Source of the DNA: Christensenella sp. UBA1685
Lineage (GTDB): Bacteria; Bacillota; Clostridia; Christensenellales; CAG-138
Length of the DNA stretch: 64,000 nt
NCBI GenBank assembly: GCA_002320595.1
Contig: DCKB01000021.1
Span: forward strand, 46,900-110,899
Reading direction: 5' to 3'
Shown here: piece after piece, positions 1 through 8,978 of the stretch
How the letters are laid out: every line of letters begins with the position of its first letter
Numbering within the stretch: the first letter of the stretch is position 1
Position numbers and translations under genes: made by a program
Notes under the pieces: generated by a model
What the model was told of the DNA's origin: nothing
The model's input: only the letters and a program-made list of their open reading frames with translations
Databases searched by the model: none

Positions 1-389
1 TCATCCTTAATCCCCTTAATCTTCAGGCCCTCTGCAATGATTTCCTGCACTGTCATGCGGGGATTCAAAGACGCAATAGGGTCTTGAAATACCATGGCAA
101 TATTGCTTGTTAGGAACTTTTGCAGTTCCCCATCCTTTTTTCCGGAAATCGTTTTTCCGTTAAATACCACTTCTCCCGAGGTGGGGTTGTACAGCCGGAT
201 GATGGTACGGCCCAAGGTAGTTTTTCCGCAGCCGGATTCACCCACCAAGCCAAAAGTTTCTCCCTTTTTAACCTGAAAGCTGACTCCGTTAACAGCCTTA
301 ACCGTTACCTTGTTTTTGCCGTAGCCTGAAGTAAAGTGCGTATGCAAATCCTTTACATCCAGAAGGATATCATGCTCATTGTTGTTCAT
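1..389 (-). CDS. Opp-type ABC transporter ATPase, OppF subunit (3'-truncated)
   Basis: This is the N-terminal 129 residues of an oligopeptide/dipeptide ABC ATPase; the rest lies beyond the window start. The Walker A motif GESGCGKTT is at residues 50-58 and the Q-loop FQDP near 101-104. The GESGCGKTT spelling and the following SLNPRMTV are typical of OppF/DppF rather than OppD. The ATG at 389 overlaps the end of the preceding oppD-like gene by 14 bp, so translation is probably coupled. It is the last visible gene of the operon transcribed from 9731. It should pair with the OppD subunit to power import. The substrate cannot be read from the ATPase. Confidence 0.9.
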   Translation of the reverse strand, partial: MNNNEHDILLDVKDLHTHFTSGYGKNKVTVKAVNGVSFQVKKGETFGLVGESGCGKTTLGRTIIRLYNPTSGEVVFNGKTISGKKDGELQKFLTSNIAMVFQDPIASLNPRMTVQEIIAEGLKIKGIKD

Positions 390-1431
390 ACTTCTTATCC
401 TCCTCAATCATGCGCTCAATGCGTTTGCGCAGTTCTTGGGGCATTTCCACTTTAGGCGCATAGGGATGCAAAAGCCACGTTGCAGCATAGTGTGTATCCG
501 AGAGCCTGAAGAAAGGGGGTTCTTCCTTAAAGTCGATATCCAGCGCGTACAGGTTTCGAGGCGCAAACGCATCACCTTTGGGAGGCATAAGCATGTTGGG
601 CGGCGCACCCGGGATTGAAAAAAGCCTCTCCCTGCTCTCGCTGTCAGGCATTGCAGACAGCAAAGCCCAGGTATACGGATGGGCGGGATGATAAAAGATG
701 TCATCGCTAGTGCCAAATTCCACGATCTTACCAGCGTACATAACGCAGATTCTATCCGCCATGTTCGCCACCACACCCATGTTATGCGTAATGAAGATAA
801 CGGAAAGATCTCGCTGTTTTTTCAGGGTTTTAATAAGATCCAGAATCTTGGATTGGATCGTCACATCCAGCGCTGTGGTGGGCTCGTCGCAAATCAAAAT
901 CTCCGGGTTGCAGGCCAATGCAATAACGATAACGATGCGTTGACGCATACCGCCGGAAAACTGAAAAGGATACTGGTTAAACCGCTTTTCAGGCTCCGGA
1001 ATGCCCACAGCACCCATAAGCTCGATGGCACTTTTCCTGGCCTCCTCGTGGCTTAAATTCTGGTGGATGCGCAAAGTTTCCGTAATCTGCTTTCCCACCT
1101 TCATAATGGGGTTCAGGGCAGAAAGCGGATCCTGGAACACCATGGCGATGCGCTTGCCGCGGATCTGGCAGAACTGTTTCTCCGTCAGCTTGGTCAGATC
1201 CATGCCGTCATACAGGATTTCTCCCCGCTCAATGACTGCATTTTTAGAAAGAATCCCCATGATGGCTTTATTGGTAACAGACTTCCCGGAACCCGACTCG
1301 CCAACAATGCAAAGCGTCTCCCCCTTGTTCAGATCAAAGTTGACACCTCTGACTGCCTGCACCTTTCCCGCAAAAGCATTAAAGCTCACAGTCAAGTCTT
1401 TCACTTGAAGAATAGGATTTTGCTCTTTCAT
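376..1431 (-). CDS. Opp-type ABC transporter ATPase, OppD subunit
   Basis: A 351-residue ATP-binding subunit of an Opp/Dpp importer. Walker A GESGSGKS is at residues 44-51, followed by a Q-loop FQDPLSALNP, the signature FSGGMRQR, Walker B ILICDEPTTALD and an H-loop FITHNMG. I start at 1431 because AAGGAGG sits just upstream; a longer frame opens at 1467. The C-terminal tail has an oddity. Where OppD/DppD proteins usually have a Cys pair (GC-FAPRC), this one reads GDAFAPRN, so the cysteines are gone. The second OppD at 14087-15112 keeps them. The tail is also longer than usual. Confidence 0.93.
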   Translation of the reverse strand: MKEQNPILQVKDLTVSFNAFAGKVQAVRGVNFDLNKGETLCIVGESGSGKSVTNKAIMGILSKNAVIERGEILYDGMDLTKLTEKQFCQIRGKRIAMVFQDPLSALNPIMKVGKQITETLRIHQNLSHEEARKSAIELMGAVGIPEPEKRFNQYPFQFSGGMRQRIVIVIALACNPEILICDEPTTALDVTIQSKILDLIKTLKKQRDLSVIFITHNMGVVANMADRICVMYAGKIVEFGTSDDIFYHPAHPYTWALLSAMPDSESRERLFSIPGAPPNMLMPPKGDAFAPRNLYALDIDFKEEPPFFRLSDTHYAATWLLHPYAPKVEMPQELRKRIERMIEEDKKYEQQ

Positions 1432-1441
1432 ACAAACCTCC

Positions 1442-2587
1442 TTAGGTGCCGCGCTGCGTGGGATCAAAGGCGTCTCTCAACCCGTTGCCGAAAAGGTTAA
1501 AGGAAATCATCAGCACGGAGATGAGCGCTGCCGGGAAAACCGTTTGATAGGGATACTGCAGCAAAACTGTCTGCGCATGGCTTAAGAGAACGCCCAGGGA
1601 AGCTTCCGGCGCCCGAATCCCCAATCCGATATACGCCAAAAAGCTTTCGGCGAAGATTGCGCTGGGGATAGCGATCATCGTTCTGGTCACAATGGGGCCG
1701 ATTGCATTGGGAAGGATGTGGCGGAAAATCAGCGTGCGGTCCTTTGTGCCCAAAGTGCGGGCCGCCAGCACGTATTCGCTATCCTTAAAACGGTAAAACT
1801 GAGCGCGGATCAACGTAGCGGTTCCCACCCAGTCCCGCACAACAAGCGCCATGATGATAGCGAACAGGCCGTTGCCGAAATACATAATGAACAACGTCAT
1901 CACAACGATGTTTGGAAACGCCTGAATGATCTCTGCAATGCGCATCATGACCATATCCACCATGCCGCCATAGTAGCCGGCAATGGAACCATAGATTACG
2001 CCAAAGCCCACGTTTGTCAGAACCGCAGCAAATGCGATAATCAAGGATATGCGGCATCCGCGCCACACGCGTGTCCAAAGATCGCGCCCAAGATAGTCCG
2101 TACCAAACCAGAAATAATCATCCCCATAGCCGGAATAAATATAGGTGTCTATGCGGACATCGCACATTTTTACACCGTTGACAACCGACTCATTGGTAAT
2201 CTCCAATATGCACCCTTCGGGATATTTCTCGGTGTCCGTCAGGTTGTCCTTCCGGCGGTTTTTCAGCACAGTTGAGCCATTCAGCAGGTTGATTTTCTCA
2301 CAGCCCGGAATGCGGGCAGGCAGGTTCGCTCGGTTCAAATCCTGATCGTTGTACCCATACTCATTCATCATTGGCCCCAGGATTGAGAAAAAAGCAATGA
2401 TGCAAATGATTATAAAGGCAATGATGGATGCCGTATTTTTGCCGAACCGCAACATGGCATCCTTAAAGAAGCCAACGGACTTTGTCTCAAATTTTGCATC
2501 ATGGATGGCATCATCCCGCTCATGGAGCTTAAAATCTTCCTTTTGCAGAGAGGAATACTCCGGGGCTGCATGTTCAAAAGTCCTCAT
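1442..2587 (-). CDS. Opp-type ABC transporter permease, OppC subunit
   Basis: A 381-residue inner-membrane permease. It has an N-terminal cytoplasmic stretch, one transmembrane helix near residues 50-72, a periplasmic-type insert with the OppC hallmark FGTDYLGRDLWTR, then five more hydrophobic segments. The EAA coupling loop (YVLAARTLGTKDRTLIFRH) contacts the ATPases. At 381 residues it is longer than most OppC proteins (about 300) because of an extra external insert around residues 75-150. Its ATG overlaps the stop of the oppB-like gene by 4 bp (ATGA). Confidence 0.93.
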   Translation of the reverse strand: MRTFEHAAPEYSSLQKEDFKLHERDDAIHDAKFETKSVGFFKDAMLRFGKNTASIIAFIIICIIAFFSILGPMMNEYGYNDQDLNRANLPARIPGCEKINLLNGSTVLKNRRKDNLTDTEKYPEGCILEITNESVVNGVKMCDVRIDTYIYSGYGDDYFWFGTDYLGRDLWTRVWRGCRISLIIAFAAVLTNVGFGVIYGSIAGYYGGMVDMVMMRIAEIIQAFPNIVVMTLFIMYFGNGLFAIIMALVVRDWVGTATLIRAQFYRFKDSEYVLAARTLGTKDRTLIFRHILPNAIGPIVTRTMIAIPSAIFAESFLAYIGLGIRAPEASLGVLLSHAQTVLLQYPYQTVFPAALISVLMISFNLFGNGLRDAFDPTQRGT

Positions 2588-3534
2588 TGTTTCTTTCCTC
2601 CCATACGGACTCTGGGGTCGATCACTGCATAGAGCAAATCAACGATCAGCACAGTCATCAAGGACACCAACGAGTAGATCAGCAAAATAGCGATGGTCAG
2701 ATAGTGGTCGTTGGCGTTAATGGATTTTATCATAAGGCTACCCATTCCGGGGATAGCAAAAATGTTTTCTACAACAAGGGAACCGCCAAGCACATTTGCA
2801 AACATGGGCACAATGATGTTGAGCACCGGGATGCAGGAATTCCGGATAGCATGGCGGAAAATGGCCTTGGGCCGGGTAAAGCCCTTGGTTCTGGCCAACA
2901 GGATATACTCTGAATTAAGGGACTCGATCAGTTCTGCCCTCATATATCTGGCTACCTTTGCCATGGGATCCAGGGCAAGAGAAAGCGTAGGCAGAAAAAG
3001 GGAAAGATACTTAACAGCTGCTACATCCGACACGGTGTAAGTAATGGGAAACCAGCCAAACTTATAGCCTGCAAAGTATTGCAGCAGCGTGGCATAGATA
3101 AAGGAAGGGATCGAAATAAACAGAATGACGAAAAGAGAGATCCCGTGGTCTGTTAATGTGTTTTTTCGAATCGCCGCAATAGCGCCGAAAATCAGGCCTA
3201 TGGGAATGGAAGCAAGCAAAGATACCACGTTGATAAACAAAGTCAGTGGCACCTTCCCTCCCAGCACTTGAAATACCGGCACGTTGGGCTGGATTTTCAT
3301 GGAGATGCCCCAATCGCCCTTAAACAGCACGTTTTTCATAAAAATACCGTACTGTTCAATGAGCGGCCTGTCCAGATGGTATTTCGCCTGGATCATGTCC
3401 AGGACCTCCGCTGATATGGTGGGATCATCGTAAATGGAGGTGGGCATAAGGCGGATAACCAAAAATGCTACGGTCACAATAATGAATAAAGTGAGGAGCA
3501 TGGCTAAAAGTCTTTGCAGCACATAACGAGCCAT
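2584..3534 (-). CDS. Opp-type ABC transporter permease, OppB subunit
   Basis: A 316-residue permease of the OppB/DppB family. The first helix LLAMLLTLFIIVTVAFLVI is followed by the family motif RLMPTS. The EAA loop is YILLARTKGFTRPKAIFRH, with about six helices in total. An AAAGGAG ribosome site precedes the start. An 89-bp gap separates it from the upstream binding-protein gene. That gap holds a C/G-rich stretch that could fold and help keep binding-protein mRNA in excess, as is common in such operons. Confidence 0.93.
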   Translation of the reverse strand: MARYVLQRLLAMLLTLFIIVTVAFLVIRLMPTSIYDDPTISAEVLDMIQAKYHLDRPLIEQYGIFMKNVLFKGDWGISMKIQPNVPVFQVLGGKVPLTLFINVVSLLASIPIGLIFGAIAAIRKNTLTDHGISLFVILFISIPSFIYATLLQYFAGYKFGWFPITYTVSDVAAVKYLSLFLPTLSLALDPMAKVARYMRAELIESLNSEYILLARTKGFTRPKAIFRHAIRNSCIPVLNIIVPMFANVLGGSLVVENIFAIPGMGSLMIKSINANDHYLTIAILLIYSLVSLMTVLIVDLLYAVIDPRVRMGGKKQ

Positions 3535-3623
3535 GGCAGAGGGCTCCTTTCATAGGATGGGCGGATGTTGCGCAGGGCTCCCCCCTTTCAAGAAGAGAGG
3601 GCCCCGCGCTTCAGGGAAACAGA

Positions 3624-5468
3624 CTAGTCTGCGTCAGTCACGGAAGCATAGATCCAGCCGAAGCCAACGCGGTTTACCCATTGATCGGCAGCCAGCTGCA
3701 CCCGGTCAGCCTTCAGAGTTTTATCAATGAGCTCGATCACGGGGATGCCGGACACGTTGTCCAGCCAAATGCTTTCCATTTCAGCTACATAATCCAATCT
3801 CTTCTCGTGGTCGAAGCGCTCTTCGCTGCTGTTGGCCAGAGTCCAAAGCTCGTCATAACGCTCGGAAGTGAAGGTGTCGTACCGGTTTGCCCAAGCGCTG
3901 CCGTATACCTTCAGGCCGTTCCAAGGAGCCAGCTCGTTGGTGGACCAACCGGCAAAGCCCAGGTCAAAGGAGGTAGCGTCCGTCTTGGCGGCACGGATCT
4001 GCTCATTGGATTGGCTGGTGGGCAGACCATTGAGAATCAGTTCGAAGCGGTCGGCGCCGAAGATCGAGGGCCAGCTGCTCTGGAGTGTTTCAGCGATCGC
4101 GGTCATATCAGCATCGTCATTCCTGTAGGTCAGTGTCAGAACGACTTTGTCCTGGCCGGCATCGGTTAAAGCCTGTTCAAAGAGCTTTACAGCCTGTTCA
4201 GGATCATATCCGCAGTAATCATCGGGGATGGCGCTTCCCTGCTTGCTGTTGCGGTAAGATTCGCCGGTGGTGACATCCGCGATGAAACGGGTAGAGAGCA
4301 GGTAATTTGCAGGCTTAGCGTTCAGCAGCTTTGCAATGGACTCGCGATCCACAGCGAGGAACAACGCCTTACGGAAATTAACGTCGGAGAGGATGGGCGT
4401 GTCGGGATTGTTCACGTTAACGGGCATATATTTCACATAGATGCTGGGGGAGTAGAGCACGCGGGGGTCTTCTTCATAATCCTTAAACTGGGACGAATTG
4501 AGCTCTACATAATCGAGTTCGCCGGCTTCAAACATCTGCAGCTGCGTTCCGCGGTCGGGAATGATCTTCATGACCAGATTCTCGATCTGGATTATTCCCT
4601 GATTGATGTAAGCAGGGTTTTTCTTAAAGCTGATTTCAGCGTCTCTTTCCCATGCATTGTAGGTGAAAGCGCCGGAGCAGACAACCTTGTCGATCTCAGT
4701 ACCATAAGTGGTAGCGGTGCGATCGGCATTCATCAGAGCCTCATACATTTCCTCGTATACGGGAACGGTCCATGCATAAGCAAAGTGGCTCATAACTTCG
4801 GTGGCATCCTGTGCGATGGAGGTAGTTATCTCCAAAGTCATATCATCCACCTTCTTGATGCCGACATCTTCCCAAGTGGGGACAGCGCCGTCAACTTCGG
4901 TCTGCGTATAATAAGCCTTTGCATTAAGGATCTTAATGTAATCTTCCGCGAATGCGCCGCCGCGGCCGTTGACCAGTTTGGGATCCAGCAGCATCTTGAA
5001 AGAATACATAAAGGTATCAGCGTTGATGGCTTCACCGTTGGCCCAGCAAGCATCCGGGTTAACCTTGATCTGCCAGACGGTGCCGTCGTCGTTCATCTTC
5101 ACGGGCTCTCCGTCAGCCAGACAAGCGCGCAGAGAAACGCCGGTTTTATCCTCATTGTAAAAGTAACCATACAGCGCAGCGCCGGTGTATTCAATGCAGC
5201 AGCTCTCGATGTCAGAGGTGTACATGTGAGGGTTCAGCGTAGCGATAGACTCTGTGCGCGCAAAAGTCAAAGTTCCCTTACCGGTCTTTGAAACTTCTTC
5301 TCCTGCTTCGCTGGGGGCAGGCTCGGGAGCGTCAGTGGTCGTAGCAGGTGTCTCTGTCGGGGCAAAAGGGCTTTCTTCGGGCTCAACGGTCTGCTGTGCG
5401 CAGCCGGCCATAATGGCGGCGGACATTACAACAGCCAGAATCAGGGAGAGAATACGCTTGCTGTTCAT
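3624..5468 (-). CDS. Extracellular solute-binding lipoprotein, family 5 (OppA-like)
   Basis: A 614-residue substrate-binding protein. The signal peptide ends in a lipobox (AIMAGC) with the lipidated Cys at residue 23, followed by a Pro/Thr/Glu-rich linker to about residue 60. The body begins with the family-5 pattern IATLNPHMYTSDIE. It carries the usual interior blocks, such as SDVNFRKALFLAVDRESIA and the C-terminal AEMESIWLD. It captures the substrate for OppB/C/D/F encoded downstream. TAAGGAGG precedes the start and only 12 bp separate it from the creatininase-family gene. Family 5 members bind peptides, but also opines, glycosides and other compounds, so the ligand is open. Confidence 0.92.
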   Translation of the reverse strand: MNSKRILSLILAVVMSAAIMAGCAQQTVEPEESPFAPTETPATTTDAPEPAPSEAGEEVSKTGKGTLTFARTESIATLNPHMYTSDIESCCIEYTGAALYGYFYNEDKTGVSLRACLADGEPVKMNDDGTVWQIKVNPDACWANGEAINADTFMYSFKMLLDPKLVNGRGGAFAEDYIKILNAKAYYTQTEVDGAVPTWEDVGIKKVDDMTLEITTSIAQDATEVMSHFAYAWTVPVYEEMYEALMNADRTATTYGTEIDKVVCSGAFTYNAWERDAEISFKKNPAYINQGIIQIENLVMKIIPDRGTQLQMFEAGELDYVELNSSQFKDYEEDPRVLYSPSIYVKYMPVNVNNPDTPILSDVNFRKALFLAVDRESIAKLLNAKPANYLLSTRFIADVTTGESYRNSKQGSAIPDDYCGYDPEQAVKLFEQALTDAGQDKVVLTLTYRNDDADMTAIAETLQSSWPSIFGADRFELILNGLPTSQSNEQIRAAKTDATSFDLGFAGWSTNELAPWNGLKVYGSAWANRYDTFTSERYDELWTLANSSEERFDHEKRLDYVAEMESIWLDNVSGIPVIELIDKTLKADRVQLAADQWVNRVGFGWIYASVTDAD

Positions 5469-5480
5469 GTTTAATCCTCC

Positions 5481-6275
5481 TTATTTAAATAACTTTTCTG
5501 GGGTGGGTTGGTATGCGATGATCTTATCCACAAGGCGTTCCAAATAATCGAGCACCTCATTGGTCATTGCTTCGCCGATTTCAGCAGTGGCCTTACGGGC
5601 ATCGCCCAATGCGCCATTTAACGTCACATCGTGCTTCCAGTTCCAAACGCCCTGACCGCCGCCCGGCACGAATGCAGTTCGGTCGGTGAAAATGCTGGTC
5701 TGGTTGATTCCCTTTTCTCTCTTTTCCCGCACGATGTCCGGCCGCAGATACATGCATTGCGCCGTCTCCATCTCGCATGCATGGCCGAAGTTGCCGGGCT
5801 GAATGCCAGGGAAGTACTTCTGGATGCCACCTTCCAACAGCTCGGATCCAACCGGAGTCCAAAACGCTGTAACATCATGTTCCTGCTTCAAAATCTGCAC
5901 AGCAGACATCAGGCATGGCTTGTTTCCCCCGTGGGCGTTTACAAATAAAACCTTATCAATGCCATAATGGACAGCGGAAAGCGCTGTATCAACCAACACG
6001 GCAGTCAAGGTGCTCACGCGCAGGGTCGCAGAGCAAGGGAAATCCATGTGGTGCGAAGAGATGCCATAGGTGATAGGCGGGAAGCAAATCACTTTATGGC
6101 CGCAGCGGCCAGCCAAAAGCTTGGCAATCCGATAGGCCCTTACGGTATCGGTCACAAATGTGGTGTTGGGTCCATGTTGTTCACAGGAACCTACCGGGAT
6201 AAGAGCTACCTTGATCTCAGGCAGCACTTCAGCCACTTCCGGCCAAATCATGTCCTCCAGAATCAGACGGTCCAT
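5481..6275 (-). CDS. Creatininase-family metal-dependent amidohydrolase
   Basis: A 264-residue protein of the creatininase fold. The metal-binding residues typical of the family are visible: E32 and H34 in SCEQHG, D43, H115 in NAHGGN, and a Glu in the EMETAQ block. FPPITYGISSHHMDFPCS is the usual active-site loop. Characterised members open cyclic amides (creatinine), deformylate flavin and F420 precursors (ArfB), trim the mycofactocin peptide (MftE) or hydrolyse inosose lactones. No specific one fits clearly. Its place among an aldolase, a sugar kinase and an Opp importer points to hydrolysis of an amide, lactam or lactone in the imported compound. AAAGGAGG precedes the start. Confidence 0.87.
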   Translation of the reverse strand: MDRLILEDMIWPEVAEVLPEIKVALIPVGSCEQHGPNTTFVTDTVRAYRIAKLLAGRCGHKVICFPPITYGISSHHMDFPCSATLRVSTLTAVLVDTALSAVHYGIDKVLFVNAHGGNKPCLMSAVQILKQEHDVTAFWTPVGSELLEGGIQKYFPGIQPGNFGHACEMETAQCMYLRPDIVREKREKGINQTSIFTDRTAFVPGGGQGVWNWKHDVTLNGALGDARKATAEIGEAMTNEVLDYLERLVDKIIAYQPTPEKLFK

Positions 6276-6292
6276 TTTTTAATTCCTCCTTT

Positions 6293-7423
6293 TCAGTGCC
6301 AATGGGGTTTGTCCCAGATCTTCAGCTTTTGTCCCAACCCTTTTTCAAGGGCATTGTTGTAAAGGTCATAGCCCCAGGCTACGTCTTCGATGGGGAGTCC
6401 CCCTACAACAAGCAACAGTTTATCTTCCTCGTTTTTGCGAGGCAAAGCAGTTCCAGCAACAACTTCTCCAAGGCTTACAATGTTATCCTCTTTCAAAAGG
6501 CCCTGCTCATACAGCATCAGCATGTCATACGAAGAGGCCCAATCCCGGATGCCTTCTATGCCTTGGTAGCACATCTTACCTTCTTCGAGATAGTCCAAAT
6601 GCATCTGCCAGTTGTCTACGGCTACCCGGTTCTTCAGATACATTTCCTTGGGCAGATCAGCAGTGCCGGTAATGGTCAGCAGCGCGCCAGGTTTCAGCAT
6701 TTCAGGCGTGATATGCACTTTCACCTTTCCGGCAGTAGCTACACTGATCACATCTGCATTCTTCAGTACATCTTCCAATGTGTCGCAAACCACATACTCT
6801 GCGTTCAATTCCTTCTCCATATCCTGTTGGAAAGACAGTGCCCTATCCCGGTTGATGTCATACAGGTACACCTTGCTGACCCGTCCCATGCCCTCAGCAA
6901 TGGCCATGATGCAAGCATGGTTAATAACGCCGCATCCAATCACGGCAATATTCTCAGCTGTTGCACTCTTAAGGTACTTGGCTGCAACCCCAGGCACAGC
7001 CCCGGTCCGGGCAGCGGAGAGCAAATTTGCAGACATAATCGCCATAGGCGCGCCGGTGTCCGCATCGTTCAGGGAGAACATCAGGATGGAGCGGGGCAAA
7101 CCCTTTTTGATGTTTTCAACATTAGAACCATACCATTTCTGTCCGGTCACATGAAAGCGTCCGCCCAAATAAGCGGGCATAACCATATAGCGGCGATCCG
7201 GCCCAGCTTTGGGCATACCTTCAAACGCCGGCTCATCCGGATACCAAAGCATAATTCCATGGGAGTCTCTTTTCGGCCCTCCCATGATGTAATCGCCTTT
7301 TCCTGCCAAACGGAACATGTCCTCGATGGTCTTGACGCACTGCTTCATATCCAGTACGCCGGCTTCCAGCATATCCGGTTCGGACAGATACAGGAACTGT
7401 AATCCTTCTTCTTCCATTTTCAT
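6293..7423 (-). CDS. Ornithine cyclodeaminase / mu-crystallin family protein
   Basis: A 376-residue NAD(P)-binding protein of the OCD/mu-crystallin family. It has the family block SAARTGAVPGVAAKYL before a Rossmann motif IAVIGCGVINHA, and the later CDTLEDVLKNADVISVAT segment. Members include ornithine cyclodeaminase, alanine and ketimine dehydrogenases and SbnB. The N-terminal part is longer than in classical OCD and contains a WYP-rich insert near residues 60-80. I start at 7423 because AAAGGA lies close upstream and the ATG overlaps the kinase stop by 4 bp (ATGA), indicating coupling. The likely role is reductive or deaminating handling of an amino or imino intermediate; the substrate is unknown. 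Confidence 0.85.
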   Translation of the reverse strand: MKMEEEGLQFLYLSEPDMLEAGVLDMKQCVKTIEDMFRLAGKGDYIMGGPKRDSHGIMLWYPDEPAFEGMPKAGPDRRYMVMPAYLGGRFHVTGQKWYGSNVENIKKGLPRSILMFSLNDADTGAPMAIMSANLLSAARTGAVPGVAAKYLKSATAENIAVIGCGVINHACIMAIAEGMGRVSKVYLYDINRDRALSFQQDMEKELNAEYVVCDTLEDVLKNADVISVATAGKVKVHITPEMLKPGALLTITGTADLPKEMYLKNRVAVDNWQMHLDYLEEGKMCYQGIEGIRDWASSYDMLMLYEQGLLKEDNIVSLGEVVAGTALPRKNEEDKLLLVVGGLPIEDVAWGYDLYNNALEKGLGQKLKIWDKPHWH

Positions 7424-8958
7424 TGTTCCTTTCCGGGTATTACACCCCAATCTGTTAATTTCTTGTTTACGCTTTTAAGGGAATGATAGGCATCTTCCAG
7501 GATAGACCGAAGTGCAGCATATTTTTCTCCCAATTCCGGGGCAGGCTCGCTGACGGTTTCTACCTTGTGAAAGCTCTTTACAACGGATATGTCGGGAAAC
7601 AGCCCCGCGCCTACGCCTGCTAAAACAGCGGTTCCCAAACTGCCTGCGTTCAGATCCACATTGGTCTTTACGATAGGTTTCTGGAACACATCTGCCAAGA
7701 TCTGTTGCCAAACTAAGCTCTTTGCTCCCCCGCCCACTATACGAACGGAATCCACCTTATCGAGCTTTTCGATCCGCTCCAGAATAATTCCCAAGTGAAG
7801 CGCTACACCTTCCATTATGCTGCGGCTTAAATCCGCTTTCGTGTGCGTGGCCTTTAATCCCAGGAATGCGCCTTTCACTTCCGTATCAAACCAAGGGGCG
7901 CGTTCCCCTAATATGTAAGGCATGTACAGGAGGCCGTTGGCGCCGGGAGATGAGGCCCGGATCTGCCTTTCCACCTCCGCGTATGGCGCTTTTGCCTCAT
8001 TTTCTGTGGAATCGTTTCCCCAGAGGTTCTTGACGTACCAATCGTAGCTCAACCCGCCTGCCTGCATGGTGCCGCCGTTGATATAGTAGCCTTTCTTTAA
8101 GGATAGCCCTTTGTACAGCCCACTGTCCGGCTCCATATTCAGCTTGTCGGTTGCTGCCGAAAGCCAGCTGGAGGTTCCAAGGCAAACGTAAGCTTCTCCT
8201 TTTTCAAGGATACCCGCCCCCAGCATTGCTGCCCGTCCGTCCCCGGCCCCCTGCACGACAAGCGTACCGGAGGAAAGCCCGCACTGGCTGGCGGCAGTGC
8301 TAAGAACACCGCCAATAGGAGTCCCTGCCCAAACCACATCCGGAAGCTTTTCGCGCGGCAGCCCTACTGCACGCAGAAGCGTATCGGACCACTGGCCGTG
8401 AAAAATGTCATAAAGGTGCGTATGGCCTGCATCTGAGGCATCTGTCAAATAGCGGCCGGTCAGGCGAAAGTTGATATAATCTTTTGGTTGTAAATACTTG
8501 TGCGCCGCCTCAAATACATGGGGCTCGTGCTTCTTCAGATACAGTATTTTGGGAGCTGTATAATTCGCGCTGGGATTGTTTCCTGTAATGGAATAGAACT
8601 CCCTTTCTCCCACCTTGGAAGCGATATATCCATATTCTTCCTTAGCTCTTCCATCCGCCCAGATCATGCAGCGCCTGAGAGGCTTGCCTTCCTTGTCCAC
8701 AGGCAGGCAAGCCATCATCTGGCCGGATACGGCTACCGCTGCCACTTTCTTTGGATCACGTCCTTGCAGCAATATCCGGTTATTCGTGCAGAAGGCCTGC
8801 CACCAATCCTCCGCATCCTGCTCGGCGCAGAGACCGCCCTGCGCATAATGCACGGGGTAGCTTTGCTCGCTATGGGCTACCAGTTCCCCATTCAAAGCGT
8901 ACAGTGTTGCCTTATCAGAGGAAGTTCCCAGATCGTGAGTCAATAAGAACTTGGCCAT
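7420..8958 (-). CDS. FGGY-family carbohydrate kinase (xylulokinase-like)
   Basis: A 512-residue sugar kinase. The N-terminal phosphate motif LLTHDLGTSSDKATL, the middle VVQGAGDGRAAMLGAG and the C-terminal VRIVGGGAKSLVWQQILADV match the FGGY family. GEAYVCLGTSSWLS matches its adenosine-binding region. Length fits xylulokinases and related pentulose or tetritol kinases. I use the ATG at 8958, preceded by GGAGG with 5-bp spacing. It lies 20 bp downstream of the aldolase gene and overlaps the OCD-like gene by 4 bp. A kinase feeding an aldolase suggests phosphorylation of a sugar or polyol that is then cleaved; LsrK plus LsrF is an analogous logic, but this is not an lsr operon. Confidence 0.9.
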   Translation of the reverse strand: MAKFLLTHDLGTSSDKATLYALNGELVAHSEQSYPVHYAQGGLCAEQDAEDWWQAFCTNNRILLQGRDPKKVAAVAVSGQMMACLPVDKEGKPLRRCMIWADGRAKEEYGYIASKVGEREFYSITGNNPSANYTAPKILYLKKHEPHVFEAAHKYLQPKDYINFRLTGRYLTDASDAGHTHLYDIFHGQWSDTLLRAVGLPREKLPDVVWAGTPIGGVLSTAASQCGLSSGTLVVQGAGDGRAAMLGAGILEKGEAYVCLGTSSWLSAATDKLNMEPDSGLYKGLSLKKGYYINGGTMQAGGLSYDWYVKNLWGNDSTENEAKAPYAEVERQIRASSPGANGLLYMPYILGERAPWFDTEVKGAFLGLKATHTKADLSRSIMEGVALHLGIILERIEKLDKVDSVRIVGGGAKSLVWQQILADVFQKPIVKTNVDLNAGSLGTAVLAGVGAGLFPDISVVKSFHKVETVSEPAPELGEKYAALRSILEDAYHSLKSVNKKLTDWGVIPGKEQ

Positions 8959-8978
8959 GGATGCCTCCATCGGGTTAC

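Noticed and set aside
6296..7402. A 368-codon frame opposite the OCD-family gene
   Set aside because: Lies within a gene with recognised motifs; no ribosome site or family.
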